This document shows positions 52,196 through 62,489 of a stretch of DNA of 64,000 nucleotides, in pieces. The position numbers were made by a program, and so were the translations under genes. The notes under the pieces are model-generated. The model was not told where the DNA came from and did no database searches. It worked only from the letters and a program-made list of their open reading frames with translations. How positions within the stretch are numbered: position 1 is the first letter of the stretch; every line of letters begins with the position of its first letter. This DNA is from Marvania coccoides (Eukaryota; Chlorophyta; Trebouxiophyceae; Chlorellales; Chlorellaceae): assembly GCA_963854735.1 (NCBI GenBank), contig OY978097.1, forward strand, positions 2,356,001-2,420,000, written 5' to 3'.

Positions 52196-54786
52196 TTAGG
52201 GTGCTTTCTTGTGGATCAGCCCTGAGCCGTGCTCTCTGTACTCCGCCTTGGACATCCACATCTGCTGGAAAGTTCCCAGCGACGCCAAAATGGAGCCACC
52301 GATCCAAGTCGAGTACCGCCTTTCCACCGCATTCGTGGGCGCCAGTACCTTGCACTTGACCACCTGCGAGGGCGCGGTCTCCACCAGCTCCTTCTCCAGC
52401 CGGTCCCGCAGCGACCCAAACAGGGAGGTGCCGCCTGTGAGCACAACGCCGCCGTAGAGCTCCCGCCGGGCGTCCACATCACATCTGTTGATGCTGTCGG
52501 TCACCGCGGACGGCAGGCTCTGCAGCCCACCGGTGGCGCGCACCGAGGCGCCCATCTCGCCAAACTCCGACAGCAGCGACGGGTTGAAAAGAACCTCGGG
52601 GACTGTGAACCGGGCAGCGCCGACCTGGATCTCCTGGCCGTCGGGCAGCTCGTAGGTGACGGTGGGGAGGGAGGCGTTCTCGGTGGGGTTGAAGGGGGTC
52701 TCTGAGACTCGGCAGATGGCGTGCTTGACGTCTTGGCAGATGGACTCGACGGCGTGGGCGCGGTAGCTGGCGGTGGTGCCCGGGGACTCGGCATACTCCA
52801 CCTTGAACTTGCCGGGGGAGGTCTCCACGCGGCGGAACTCGTAGCGCGGGCGCACAGGGGTGCCGGTGGCCTCCACCGCCTGCTGGGTGCACCGCGTGAG
52901 GAGGTGGCCAGCTATGGGGATGCGGATGATGGACTTGCTGAGGAGGTAGCCGTCGTGAACGGCAGCGACTGCAGAGAAAGTGGGGGAGGGGGAGTTAGAA
53001 ACAGGGCCAGCATGAGTGATGGGTATAAAGGGAGGGGCCCAGATGGAAGAAGGCCCCTCTTTTATATTTAACTTTCAAACTTTGAAAAATCCTGGGTTGT
53101 GATCAGCCAGGGATCCACCATGAGTGAGGCTGTGAACCCCAAAGCCTATCCTTTGGCCGATGCGCAGGTGAGCAAAAAACTGCGATTGAAAATTGATTGG
53201 ACTGAACCAGGCGTTAACCCGACTCTTTCGTGTATGCAGTTGACGAACACCATCTTGGACATCGTCCAACAGGCATCGAACTACAAGCAGCTCAAGAAGG
53301 GCGCAAATGAAGGTGATGCATGCATGCGATTGAGAGAAACACAAACAAAAATTGCCAAACCAGCATCCAAAACCAAACTAAACGTCGTGTTCTTGCTTAT
53401 GATATGCAGCAACCAAGACCCTGAATCGCGGCATCAGCGAGGTGGTGGTGATGGCAGCCGATACCGAGCCTATCGAAATTCTGCTGCACCTGCCGCTGCT
53501 GGCCGAAGATAAGGTGAGAAAAAGAGTCCCAAACGCGAAAAATCAAACGAACACTCAAGAACCAACACTAATAATCCCCCATCATTGCTGCAGAACGTTC
53601 CCTACGTCTTTGTCCCTTCCAAGGCCGCGCTGGGCCGCGCCTGCGGCGTGACCCGCCCCGTCATTGCCGCCAGCGTCACCACCAACGAAGGCAGTCAGCT
53701 GAAGAGCCAGATTCAGCAGCTGAAGCTGGCCATCGAGAAGCTCCTCATTTGAAACCGAACACAATGAAATTGGAACTGCCCAATGACTGGCTGGCTTGTT
53801 GATGTGTAACCAAAGAATACGAAAATACGAACTAGAAGAGGAACACGTCGAAAAAGACCAAAACTGAATCCATGTTAGTTTCGAGAGATATTTTTTCACT
53901 CACCGACTGTGCTCTCGTGCCCCACATCCACCACCAGAGAAGTCTGCCTGGCGTTAGCAAAGGAGCTCAGCACCGCATTCTTGGCCAGGAAGACGGCTGC
54001 GTGGCAAAAAAACAGGAATGAGAGCGCAGTGATCGAGGGTTTTAATTTGTTTTAATTTGTTTTACCTGGCACGTTGTATTTCTCAAACATCATCTCCACC
54101 ATCTTTTCTCGCGCCTCGGCGGTGTTGTGGGATGGCTCCGCCAGCATGACAGGGTGCTCGGACGTGGTCAGCCTCATCTGGTCCCTGTTGAAATGAAAGG
54201 AAAAAAAACGAAGACATGCTGGTTACCAAAAACTGTCTATAAAACCCTCCGAAACTCATTCTAAACAACGCAAAATGAATTTGTCGTGTTTTAGTAGTGC
54301 TCTCACTTTAAAGCGTGATCCCACAGTGCCTCCATGGCCCCCCAGTCTGTGGGAATTCCGTTTTCAAAAGGCGACGCCACCTCCATGCCGTCTCTCCTGA
54401 ATCCCAGCCCGTGGGTGCCCACGTACAGCTTCCTGGCAGAGGGGGCGCCGTCCACCTCCATCTGCTGCGCTCCTCCTCCCACCACATCGCCCCCAATGCC
54501 CACCGCCTGCAACAACACAAAACAGAGTTGAACAATGAGCAAATGCAGGCCATGGCGGAGGCTTAGGCGCGTGGCGCGGCACCCACCGATGGGAACACGA
54601 ACTTGGGAGTGTCTTCCCCTGCGTATCCAGCTTTAACTTGGTACGTGCCAACGTCCAGGACGATGGCATTCACCTCATCTGCGGGCAAAAAGGGGACATG
54701 ATGGCACGATCGCGGTTTAAAAGCGCTGAGTGCAGTCAGATGATATTAATAAGCTACCCACCCCCTCCTATCAAGGGCCCAGACAT
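52196..54786 (-). CDS. ARP4: Actin-related protein 4 (ARP4/BAF53), chromatin remodelling subunit
   Basis: Six exons (54762-54786, 54587-54678, 54307-54506, 54066-54184, 53904-53996, 52196-52968) join in frame to 433 aa, the normal ARP4 length. Diagnostic phrases are [73 protein letters not shown] and [23 protein letters not shown]4 is a nuclear actin-like subunit shared by SWI/SNF, INO80, SWR1 and NuA4 complexes. Intron 5 (52969-53903, 935 nt) is about ten times longer than the other four (69-122 nt) because the SNU13 gene lies inside it on the other strand. The gene is head to head with the Rab prenyltransferase gene (209 bp). Confidence 0.95.
53120..53752 (+). CDS. SNU13: SNU13/15.5K snRNP and snoRNP protein, nested in an ARP4 intron
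   Basis: Four exons (53120-53167, 53240-53312, 53410-53513, 53594-53752) give 127 aa, against 126-128 in yeast and human. The sequence is highly conserved: [20 protein letters not shown], the kink-turn-binding [33 protein letters not shown], then [20 protein letters not shown]. It binds the kink-turn of U4 snRNA and of box C/D snoRNAs, so it serves both splicing and rRNA methylation. The whole gene lies inside intron 5 of ARP4 on the opposite strand. Its mature reading frame ends about 150 bp before the ARP4 exon 5 border. Confidence 0.96.
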
Positions 54787-54995
54787 GGCCTCCCGTGATT
54801 AAATTCACTTTAATTTATATTTAAACTAAATTAATGGCCTGGACCTCCGGCAGAACAAGAGAACGTTCTTTCAGTATCTAAAACTGGCAGTGCAAAACCT
54901 CGATCAAATAGCTTTAAAAAAATTAAAGCAAATTCGCAACCGGCTTGCTGCCGGCAAAATTCTTCTGTCTATTCATATTTTAACTTTTAAAAACC

Positions 54996-56303
54996 ATGCA
55001 CGGCCAGCCACGCGTCAAGGACAAAATTTTAGACCCAGAGCGGGTGAAGGCCGCTGCCCAAAAGGTAATTGATGTTCAGAAGTGATCTTGAAGTTTGGCA
55101 GCGCTCTGCGGTCCCCCAATTCCCCAAAACCAAGTCGTTCGCCACTGATATATTCTCCACACCGCCTGGAACATCCCTCCGCCTTGTCTCACCTCACTTC
55201 CTCCATTAATTTATATTCTCTGTCAGGCGGCGCTCTTCGGCCAGCTCCTGGACAAGGTCCTCACCGCCCGCCGCGCCCATGCCTACGATCAGACCAGCCT
55301 GGACCTGTCCGCCAAGCTGCTGGAGCTCAACCCCGAGGTCTACACGGTGTGGAACTACAGACGAGAGGCGCTGAGCGGGGCAATCGAGGCGGGGGGCGAG
55401 GCAGCCGTGGAGGCGGTGGCTGGGGAGCTGGCGCTGACGCAGCGCGCACTGATGCGCAATCCCAAGTCGTACTCCACCTGGCACCACCGCAAGTGGGCCG
55501 TCTCTTTCGGTGCTTGTTCGTTGGAGCGGGAGATTTCGTTGGTGGAGAAGCTGCTGGAGGCGGACGACCGCAACTTCCACGGGTGGTCGTACCGCCGGTT
55601 CATTGCGCAGCACATGGGCATGCCGGCCGCCAGGGAGCTGGAGTTTACCATGCGGAAGATTGAGCAAAACTTTTCAAACTACTCGGCCTGGCACTACCGC
55701 AGCACGCTGCTGCCGGTGATCCATGCCGCTGCGGAGGAGGTCGAGGAGGCGCATCCAGCGGGAGACGGCGGCGCGGAGGCGGGGATGAGCGGCACAAGCG
55801 CCAGCGCCGCTGTGCCTGCTGAGGTTTTGGACGAAGAATTTGAGCTGGTAAAACAAGCTTTCTTTACCGAGCCGGAAGACCAGAGCGGGTGGTTCTACCA
55901 CCGCTGGCTGCTGGGGTGTTCGCTGGCGCGATTCGAGGCCGCCAGGGGCGCAGCAGGCGAAGCAGAGGCGCACGTAGCACTGTTGTGCACGCTGCGGGCT
56001 CAGGTGGAAACCTGCGAGGAGCTGCTGGGCATCGAGCCGGACGCCAAGTGGCCGTTGCTGACGCTGACACGGTTGCGCCAGCTGCAAGCGCAGCTTGGAG
56101 AGAACGAAGATAACGAGGGGGCAGAGGGCAGAGGGGAGGCAGCGGGGGCATTTTCACCAGAAGCTGCGTACAGAAGGCTGGGAGAGGAGGACCCAGCGCG
56201 TCGCGGGTTCTACGAGGACGCTGCGGCGGGTCAGGCCAACGTTGTGGCGGTGCCAAGGGCAGTGGAAAAGGAAGAAAGCGGGATTACAACAGAAACATCA
56301 TGA
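54996..56303 (+). CDS. RGTA: Rab geranylgeranyltransferase alpha subunit
   Basis: Two exons (54996-55064, 55227-56303) joined in phase 0 give 381 aa. It starts MHGQPRVK, as in the family, and has five prenyltransferase-alpha repeats with the W-x-x-R core: VWNYRREAL, TWHHRKWAV, GWSYRRFIA, AWHYRSTLL and GWFYHRWLL. With a beta subunit and REP it attaches geranylgeranyl groups to Rab GTPases. It ends in an acidic low-complexity tail. It lacks the leucine-rich repeat C-terminal region of animal and land-plant RabGGTA, and so resembles yeast BET4. Confidence 0.93.
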
Positions 56304-56474
56304 CAAAAGATGTGTTATTATTGATAAGTAGAGAAAGAATCGAGTCAAATTATGGTAATGGTAGAAGAAAATAGAAGAGGTGTAAAAAATAACCCGTATA
56401 TCATGATTGCAATTGCATTAGCGGGAAAAACAAAGTTGAGGAAAGTATTGCCTCCTGATTTTCATTCAAATTTC

Positions 56475-57392
56475 TCATTCCACCATGTCTGGATCCTCCT
56501 GCTCCGCCTTTTGTTTTTGTTTCTTCATTTTTTTCATCGCTTTCTTTTGCCGCGCGTCCATTTTCGGCTTTGGCGGCTCCGGCGGTGGCGGCAGCGTGGC
56601 TGCCAGGTGGCTATTCAAGGCTGCCAGCGGGTCTGCTTGAAACTGGGGGTGCTGCACCACCTGAATCAGCCGAGCAGACTCTTCGGTCCTGCAAAGAATA
56701 GTCATTTTATTTGGAAATGGTATTCTAGCTAGCTAACAAGGAATCCAAGGAGATGCACTCGTTTTCAAGCACAAAACCATTGTCAGATAATAATGATGCG
56801 CGATAAAATGGTCACACTCTCGTCTACACCCCAGCGCACTCACGATAACCTTTCTCTGGCCTTGAGCGTTCCCACTGCAGACCCTGGTATTTTTCGGTCT
56901 TTTGCTCCTTTGGCAGCTGCTTCGTGCAGGCTATCTGCCAAAGAGCCTAGGTTTCCCAGCGCCACCGAAGGTCTCCTCTTCTTCTTCTTCACCTGTTTCT
57001 GAATGCCACCGCTGCTGGGCTTGCCACGGGAGGCACTGCTGGCCGACAGCTCTGCGCAAGGAGGGGAAAAAAAGGGAAAACATGGCTGGTCGTTAACCAG
57101 AATAAAAAAAGCAGCGACTCCCATTCAGCGACGCACTCTCAAGGAAAGCTGCCTTTTTCAGCAGTTTTTGCTTCAGGCGGGCTGGTGGTTCTGGTCCCTT
57201 GCCATGGCCGTTTGCTGCAGCTCCTCCCTTTCCCTGTAACAATACCAAATACACAATATTTTTAGATTGGTATTTAGAGGAAAATAAAGCAGAGAGGCGT
57301 TTTTTTTTTTTTTTTTTGATTATATATGTTTTCAAACACACCTCGGCCTTTTTGAGGGCCTTCTTGGCCTTCTCTTTGATCTTTCTCACCAT
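56475..57392 (-). CDS. SLX9-like ribosome biogenesis protein
   Basis: Four exons (57342-57392, 57137-57233, 56844-57051, 56475-56688) give 189 aa. The protein is strongly basic, with Lys-rich runs at the start, the middle and near the end (KKAMKKMKKQKQKAEQ). Two segments resemble the SLX9/FAM207 family: RPSVALGNLGSLADSLHEA in the middle and ESARLIQVVQHPQFQADPLA in the last exon. SLX9 acts in 40S subunit assembly and export. Length fits (about 180-230 aa). The first exon is only 17 codons. Assignment rests on recalled family pattern and overall composition, so moderate confidence. Confidence 0.65.
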
Positions 57393-58222
57393 GATAAAAT
57401 CAATTAATAATTTCAAAATGCATGAAATGCGCACAAGAGCCTCCGGCGCCCAGAAGTTCGCTAAGTGACGGCTCCTGATTTGACTGTGGAAGCCAGCCTC
57501 GTATCAGAAGCAAAGGCACACGTCGCAAATATGATATTAAACTAAATCAACGCGTTTCTCCTACACAACGATTGAAATTTGACCACGTTAGGCAGACAAC
57601 TCGTTTTTTTGTTCCACAGGTCTTTCCCCTCCACCAGCATACACCTTCAACGCCCCGATTTCTGGGAGAAAACTAAAATCAGTCTGATCACATGTCTAGA
57701 TACCCACAATGAAAGCAAGGTGAGCGAGCGAAAGTACTCAAGTAGTCCTTTTCTGGGTTGGCTTGGCTTCTTACATCTTCTTCTTACATCGCTATACTTA
57801 TTCGAAATTTCGGTCAATTTTCGATAACCTCCCTCCCCCAACAACAAATCGTCGCCTCTACTACGCCGTGGCATGGTGTCGTTCGCTATTGGCTCGACTT
57901 TTGACTCGCTTTCGCCCACCTTCCCCTCTCCTGCTATCGAGATGCAGCTTACCCCTCTTGCTCCCACCCACCTCATGCATCCTTCAAATGACGCGTTTTT
58001 TTTATCATTACAACATCAATATATATAATTATTCCACGTTAGAACGTTGTTGGGAGTGCCACCTGTTTTTTCTAGGTGAAGGCGGCGGCGATCCTCTTAA
58101 AACCAGTATTTCAGTGTTTGGAGTAGAAATGCGAATTGTAACCTGTGATGATATGCAGGAAGCTTTAAACTGAGCAGACCAGAACCGCACCCCACTGAAA
58201 GCCACACGCAAGACAGCCCAAG
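57393..58222. other. Upstream region between divergent SLX9-like and subtilase genes
   Basis: No supported gene. A segment at about 57621-57720 is flanked by a plausible acceptor (ttccacag) and donor (gtgagc) and could be a 5' UTR exon of the subtilase gene. No coding match was found. Confidence 0.4.
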
Positions 58223-60349
58223 ATGCGGCGTGAAGGCAGCGGCCGGAGCATGGGGAGCCTCCTGGCAATCGTTTGGATCATGTCGCTACAAAGCGCTTGG
58301 GGCGCCGCTGGCAATGTGGAGGTGGGTGATTCTTGCCAATATTGTTTCCCCAAACATTCATTCTTGTCTTTAATTTTTCAAATTGACGCTGAGGGGGGCA
58401 TTGTTTGCATTCTGCAGTTTGCCGCTGATAGAATCATTGTGAGATTCAAAGAGACGACATCAGTCTCTCTGCTTTCCAACACAGGCCTCCAGCCTGTTAC
58501 AACATCCACGGCAGCTTTGGTTAGAAGTTTGGGCGCTGGTAGCACTGTCGTCTCTCGCACCGCCCCACAGGTGGCCAACGCCACCCAGCTGTACACAATC
58601 ACGGACGGAGCTTCCGTGATGGATAAAATGAAGGAGCTGCAGGCGCGGTCAGGTACGCAACAACGCCCTGAAAGACCTGGAACAAAATACAACCCCCGCC
58701 ACCAATCAAAATATCGCTCTTCTCCCTGTGCAGACGTGGCTTTTGCGGAGCCGGACTACAAGGTGAAGCTTTTTAAGATGCCTGGTGACCCTAACTATGA
58801 CGACCAGTGGTATCTGCCTAAGATTTCTGCCCCTTTGGCTTGGGACACCACCACCGGTTCCCGCCTCACCAAGGTGTGCGTCATCGACAGCGGCGTGCGG
58901 GTAGACCACCCCGACCTTGCGGCAAACATCATCAAGGGCTGGAACCTGGTGGCGTTGGACGGGTCTGGCACTGCAGTAAAAGAAACCGACACAGACTTTA
59001 AGAAATTCAACGATACCTTGGGGCACGGCACGCACGTGGCTGGCCTCGTGGGCGCGATGGGGAACAACGCGCGCGGAGTCTCGGGGGTGGCGTGGAGGAC
59101 TAGCCTCTTGGTGTGCAAGTTCATTGCCGACAGCGGTGGCGGCGATGTTTCCGCCGCCATCACTTGCATGCAGCTCTGCCGCAAAGAGGGTGCCCACATC
59201 TACACCAATTCTTGGGGCGGGGTGCCCTTCCACAACGCGCTGCTGCAGGAGATCTACGACATCAACAAGGCCGGTGGGCTGGTGCTGGTGGCCGCAGGCA
59301 ACAACGGTGCCAACCTAGATGTGGCTCCTTCCTACCCCGCCGCCTACAGCGCACCCAATTTGATAACCGTGGCCGCCAGCACGATCGCCGACAATCTGGC
59401 GCCTTTTTCGGCCTACGGCAGAGAGACTGTACAGCTGGCAGCGCCTGGGGTGGACATGTTGAGCACGATGCACGGCGGCTACGAGTACATGAGCGGCACC
59501 TCCATGGCGACGCCTCTGACCGCGGGAGCTGCCGCGTTGCTGCAGTCTATGGCGCTCAACACCGGCACAAAAGCGCCGCTCACGCCGGCCAAACTCAAGT
59601 CGCTGCTGATGAGCAATGTGGACCCCATCTCCGACGGGGCCACCAGGCTCATCAGCAAAGGCAGGCTGAACGTGGCGAAGGCGGTGGCGGCGCTCAAGGC
59701 TGAGCTCGGCAGCAACGTCGTGGCATCGCCGCCGCCGCCCATTGCGCCAAAGTCTCCACCGCCCTTGCCAGTTATTCCCAAGCCCAGCCCCCCTCCCAAT
59801 GCGCCCTCTCTTGGAGGTGACACCGCGGTGATTTTGGCTCCGGAGTGCGGCACCTCGGCGCTGCGCGGGCGCCCGGCCAACCAGTCAAGCGTGGCGGGCA
59901 TCCACGGGGCCAGCAAAGCTGTGGACGGCGACTGCAGAAACGACTGGTCTAAGAACCCCAAGGCCTGCGCGTCCACCTCCGCCGGCAGGAGCCACGCGTG
60001 GTGGACAGCGCCGCTGGCCAGCGCAGGGGAGGTGCAGGCGGTGAGCCTCACGACGCGCGCTGACTGCTGCTGGAACGCCATCGGCGGCGCGATCGTGATG
60101 GTGGGCAACCAGACATGGACTGGGTCGGGCAGCAAGGGCAAGTTCAAGGAGTGTGGGCGCGTGCCTGCGTCCGGGATCACTCGTGGGCAGCGCATGACGA
60201 TTCGGTGCAGCACAGCGATGGAGGCCAGGTACGTGGCTGTATACTTGCCAAAGCTGAGGACGTCAATGACTCTGTGCGAGGTGGACGTGACCCTGAAGCC
60301 TGGTTCAACTTCCAGCAGCACCAAGAGACAACCGGGCATTGCAAACTAA
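58223..60349 (+). CDS. Secreted subtilisin-like protease with C-terminal F-type-lectin-like domain
   Basis: Three exons (58223-58321, 58418-58652, 58734-60349) give 649 aa. A signal peptide (MGSLLAIVWIMSLQSAWGAA) is followed by an inhibitor_I9-type propeptide (RIIVRFKETTSV... to AEPDY). The S8 protease domain has Asp in CVIDSGVRVDHPD, His in LGHGTHVAGLVG, Asn in AAGNNGAN and Ser in SGTSMATPLTAG. A Pro-rich linker (SPPPPIAPKSPPP) leads to a domain of about 140 residues resembling fucolectins: RGRPANQSS, AVDGD, HAWWTAPL, TTRADCCWNAIGGA and the end RYVAVYLP...TLCEVDV. Of the fucose-binding residues, R-x-D is kept, while the usual His and the last basic residue are replaced. Both introns (96 and 81 nt) are in frame and free of stops, so they are easily mistaken for coding sequence. 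Confidence 0.88.
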   Translation: MRREGSGRSMGSLLAIVWIMSLQSAWGAAGNVEVGDSCQYCFPKHSFLSLIFQIDAEGGIVCILQFAADRIIVRFKETTSVSLLSNTGLQPVTTSTAALVRSLGAGSTVVSRTAPQVANATQLYTITDGASVMDKMKELQARSGTQQRPERPGTKYNPRHQSKYRSSPCADVAFAEPDYKVKLFKMPGDPNYDDQWYLPKISAPLAWDTTTGSRLTKVCVIDSGVRVDHPDLAANIIKGWNLVALDGSGTAVKETDTDFKKFNDTLGHGTHVAGLVGAMGNNARGVSGVAWRTSLLVCKFIADSGGGDVSAAITCMQLCRKEGAHIYTNSWGGVPFHNALLQEIYDINKAGGLVLVAAGNNGANLDVAPSYPAAYSAPNLITVAASTIADNLAPFSAYGRETVQLAAPGVDMLSTMHGGYEYMSGTSMATPLTAGAAALLQSMALNTGTKAPLTPAKLKSLLMSNVDPISDGATRLISKGRLNVAKAVAALKAELGSNVVASPPPPIAPKSPPPLPVIPKPSPPPNAPSLGGDTAVILAPECGTSALRGRPANQSSVAGIHGASKAVDGDCRNDWSKNPKACASTSAGRSHAWWTAPLASAGEVQAVSLTTRADCCWNAIGGAIVMVGNQTWTGSGSKGKFKECGRVPASGITRGQRMTIRCSTAMEARYVAVYLPKLRTSMTLCEVDVTLKPGSTSSSTKRQPGIAN

Positions 60350-61078
60350 AAATAAGGCTTTTTTTACGGGACGTGTTTTCTCAACGATAGATGTTTTAGA
60401 GGTTTAGAGGTTTATAGATCAGTGTGTGTTCGTTTTAATATGACAGAGAGAAACTATATTTTAGACTGTTTTTTGTACTTTCTATTCCAATTATTGGGAA
60501 TGCATCATGATATAATTAGTAAATTATTATTAACGATTGTTGCTTTACGAACTTCTTTAATTGAATATGTGCTGCATTTACAAATTCCACTTATAAATTG
60601 TTTTTTCTAATTTCTGATGCGTGCCCAGCAGATACTTGCTGGATAATATTTTTTTGTAAAGGCTTGTGAGTTGTTATCTTTATCAACTGCCTCGCGTTGA
60701 CGTCACGCAAGCTGCCTTTAAATTGTGGGCTGAAGGGTTGCTTTATCTATGGCGTCGAGCTAGCTGGGTTATTCTGACAGCAATTCCAGCTTCTCTTCTG
60801 CCAGAGTTTGACTGCTGGTCAGCGCCGACGGGCCCGCTGAGTTGTAGGATGGGTTTCCACTCCCCTATATTTTTATTTTGCTACGAAAGGCAAACACATT
60901 CTATTTAAAACAGTGTTCAATTGCGGGGCGTTTTCCACAGAGACTGGAGCTCCTATTATTCCGCAATTCAAACTTAGAAGATGATAAATATAAATCCCTT
61001 ACAAAACTAAACGTTTCAAGCTTTCGCTTGGTCTAAAACCCCCAGTTTAAACTCATCAAAGCAGTTGAGCAAGGCGGC
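60350..61078. other. Spacer, no gene seen
   Basis: Mostly very AT-rich. A more GC-rich block at about 60660-60850 contains a TGACGTCA-like word (gttgacgtcacgc at about 60696) that resembles a bZIP/CRE site, presumably upstream of the ARM-like gene. No RNA gene is recognised. Confidence 0.4.
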
Positions 61079-62215
61079 ATGTCAAAACGAGCAAGGGACG
61101 AGCTTGAAGAGGACGGGCTGACGGAAGCAGCGATGGAGCTGGCAAGCACGCTGTCAAGGGGCGGCCTTGACCTCAAGCTGCGAGCTCTCGACCGCATCGG
61201 CAAGCTCATCGACCACGGCGATGAGATCTATGCCAACCAGCGAACCCTGGTCGACACTGACGCCACTTTTTCTCTTGTCGAGCTTCTCGCCGATGAAAGC
61301 GACGCCGTGGCGGTCCGTGCGGCAGCAGTCATCGCGTTGATTACCGACCACAGCGCGCACGCCAAGGCCCGCCTGCGCACCGCGTCTTCCGGGCCGTTAC
61401 TGGGCGTCGAAAGCAGCCTCTCCAAGACGTTGTTAAACCCAGTTCAAGACGCCTTCATTGAAGCGGGAGCGGTGGCAGCGCTGGTGCCATGGCTGTGCGG
61501 CCCCGTCCCACGCAAAGCGGAGGCGGCTTTGGAGGCTCTTTCCAACATTTCGAGCTACAATTTTGAGGGGAAACTGGCGTATCTTGACGCCCTGGTGGAC
61601 GCGCTCGCTGTGGGGCATCTTGGCGCACTGAAGCCGCTAGAGGGGCTGGTGGACTCCATGGAGTGCGGCAGCGAGGGCGTGATGCCGGTACTGGAGCGGC
61701 TGCAGCCGTTGCTGCTGCAGGCGCTGAGGGTTTCAGCCCAGGAAGCTTCTCAGCAGGCAATGGCGGTGCTGGGCGCGCTGTGCGAGAAGGTCCCGGCGCT
61801 TGCGCAGCAGCTGGGGGCTTCAGAGGCGCCTGAACTGCTGGCGGGGCACCTTTTGAATGGGCCATTGCCTGCGCAGGATGTAGCAGTGCATGTGTTGTGG
61901 CACTTGTCGCTTGGCGATGCCGCCATCTGGGGGGCTGACGGTGCGCTAGGAGGCAAGGCGCAGGCGGTCGCGCGCAAGCTCGAGGCGCTGCTAGATCTGA
62001 ATGCAGAACAGGAGGAAAGGAAGAATGAAGATGACAATTGGAGAAGTGGGAGCGGCGGCAGCTATGATGAAAGAGAGAATGAAAGGGCAGAGGAGGAAGT
62101 TTGCTACGCGGAAGAAGCTGAGAAACTGCTGGCATCGGTGGCCGCGCTCCACCCTGAGCTGGAGTTCAAGCCAGCAGACTTGGCGCATCCTAAGAATTCT
62201 TGCATTATAATTTGA
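61079..62215 (+). CDS. ARM/HEAT-like repeat protein with CaaX-like C-terminus
   Basis: A single-exon gene of 378 aa, the only confident intronless one in the window. It is almost entirely alpha-helical: repeated helix pairs such as LALDRIG-type, SLVELLADESDAVAVRAAAV, AEAALEALSNISS and QQAMAVLGALCEKVP suggest armadillo or HEAT repeats over about residues 15-310. A charged stretch (Glu, Arg, Asn rich) follows. The protein ends NSCIII, which fits a CaaX box with Ile in the last position (geranylgeranylation would be expected, though Ile is not the best residue). The layout is loosely reminiscent of Fes1/HspBP1 exchange factors, but no diagnostic motif is seen. Function not assigned. Confidence 0.75.
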   Translation: MSKRARDELEEDGLTEAAMELASTLSRGGLDLKLRALDRIGKLIDHGDEIYANQRTLVDTDATFSLVELLADESDAVAVRAAAVIALITDHSAHAKARLRTASSGPLLGVESSLSKTLLNPVQDAFIEAGAVAALVPWLCGPVPRKAEAALEALSNISSYNFEGKLAYLDALVDALAVGHLGALKPLEGLVDSMECGSEGVMPVLERLQPLLLQALRVSAQEASQQAMAVLGALCEKVPALAQQLGASEAPELLAGHLLNGPLPAQDVAVHVLWHLSLGDAAIWGADGALGGKAQAVARKLEALLDLNAEQEERKNEDDNWRSGSGGSYDERENERAEEEVCYAEEAEKLLASVAALHPELEFKPADLAHPKNSCIII

Positions 62216-62489
62216 TTTTATATTTTGTTTTATAAATGGAGCTTTTGGCATTCCGAGCATGCATGATGGCTCAGGAAGCCCTGTCGCCGTGAATTTTGAA
62301 TTGCAGCGCGATAAAGACGCAGTCAACGGATTGTAGATCTGTAGAGCTGCGTTGACTTTCGAAAAAGAGAAAAATAAGCTCGTCTGACTAGCTTTGCAGC
62401 CCATATACTTAACGCATAGTCGTTAACGAATCTGAATCGCATCAAGCTATTGCCCCCCTTCCTTGACTCGGAAAAAATAATAATTAGAA

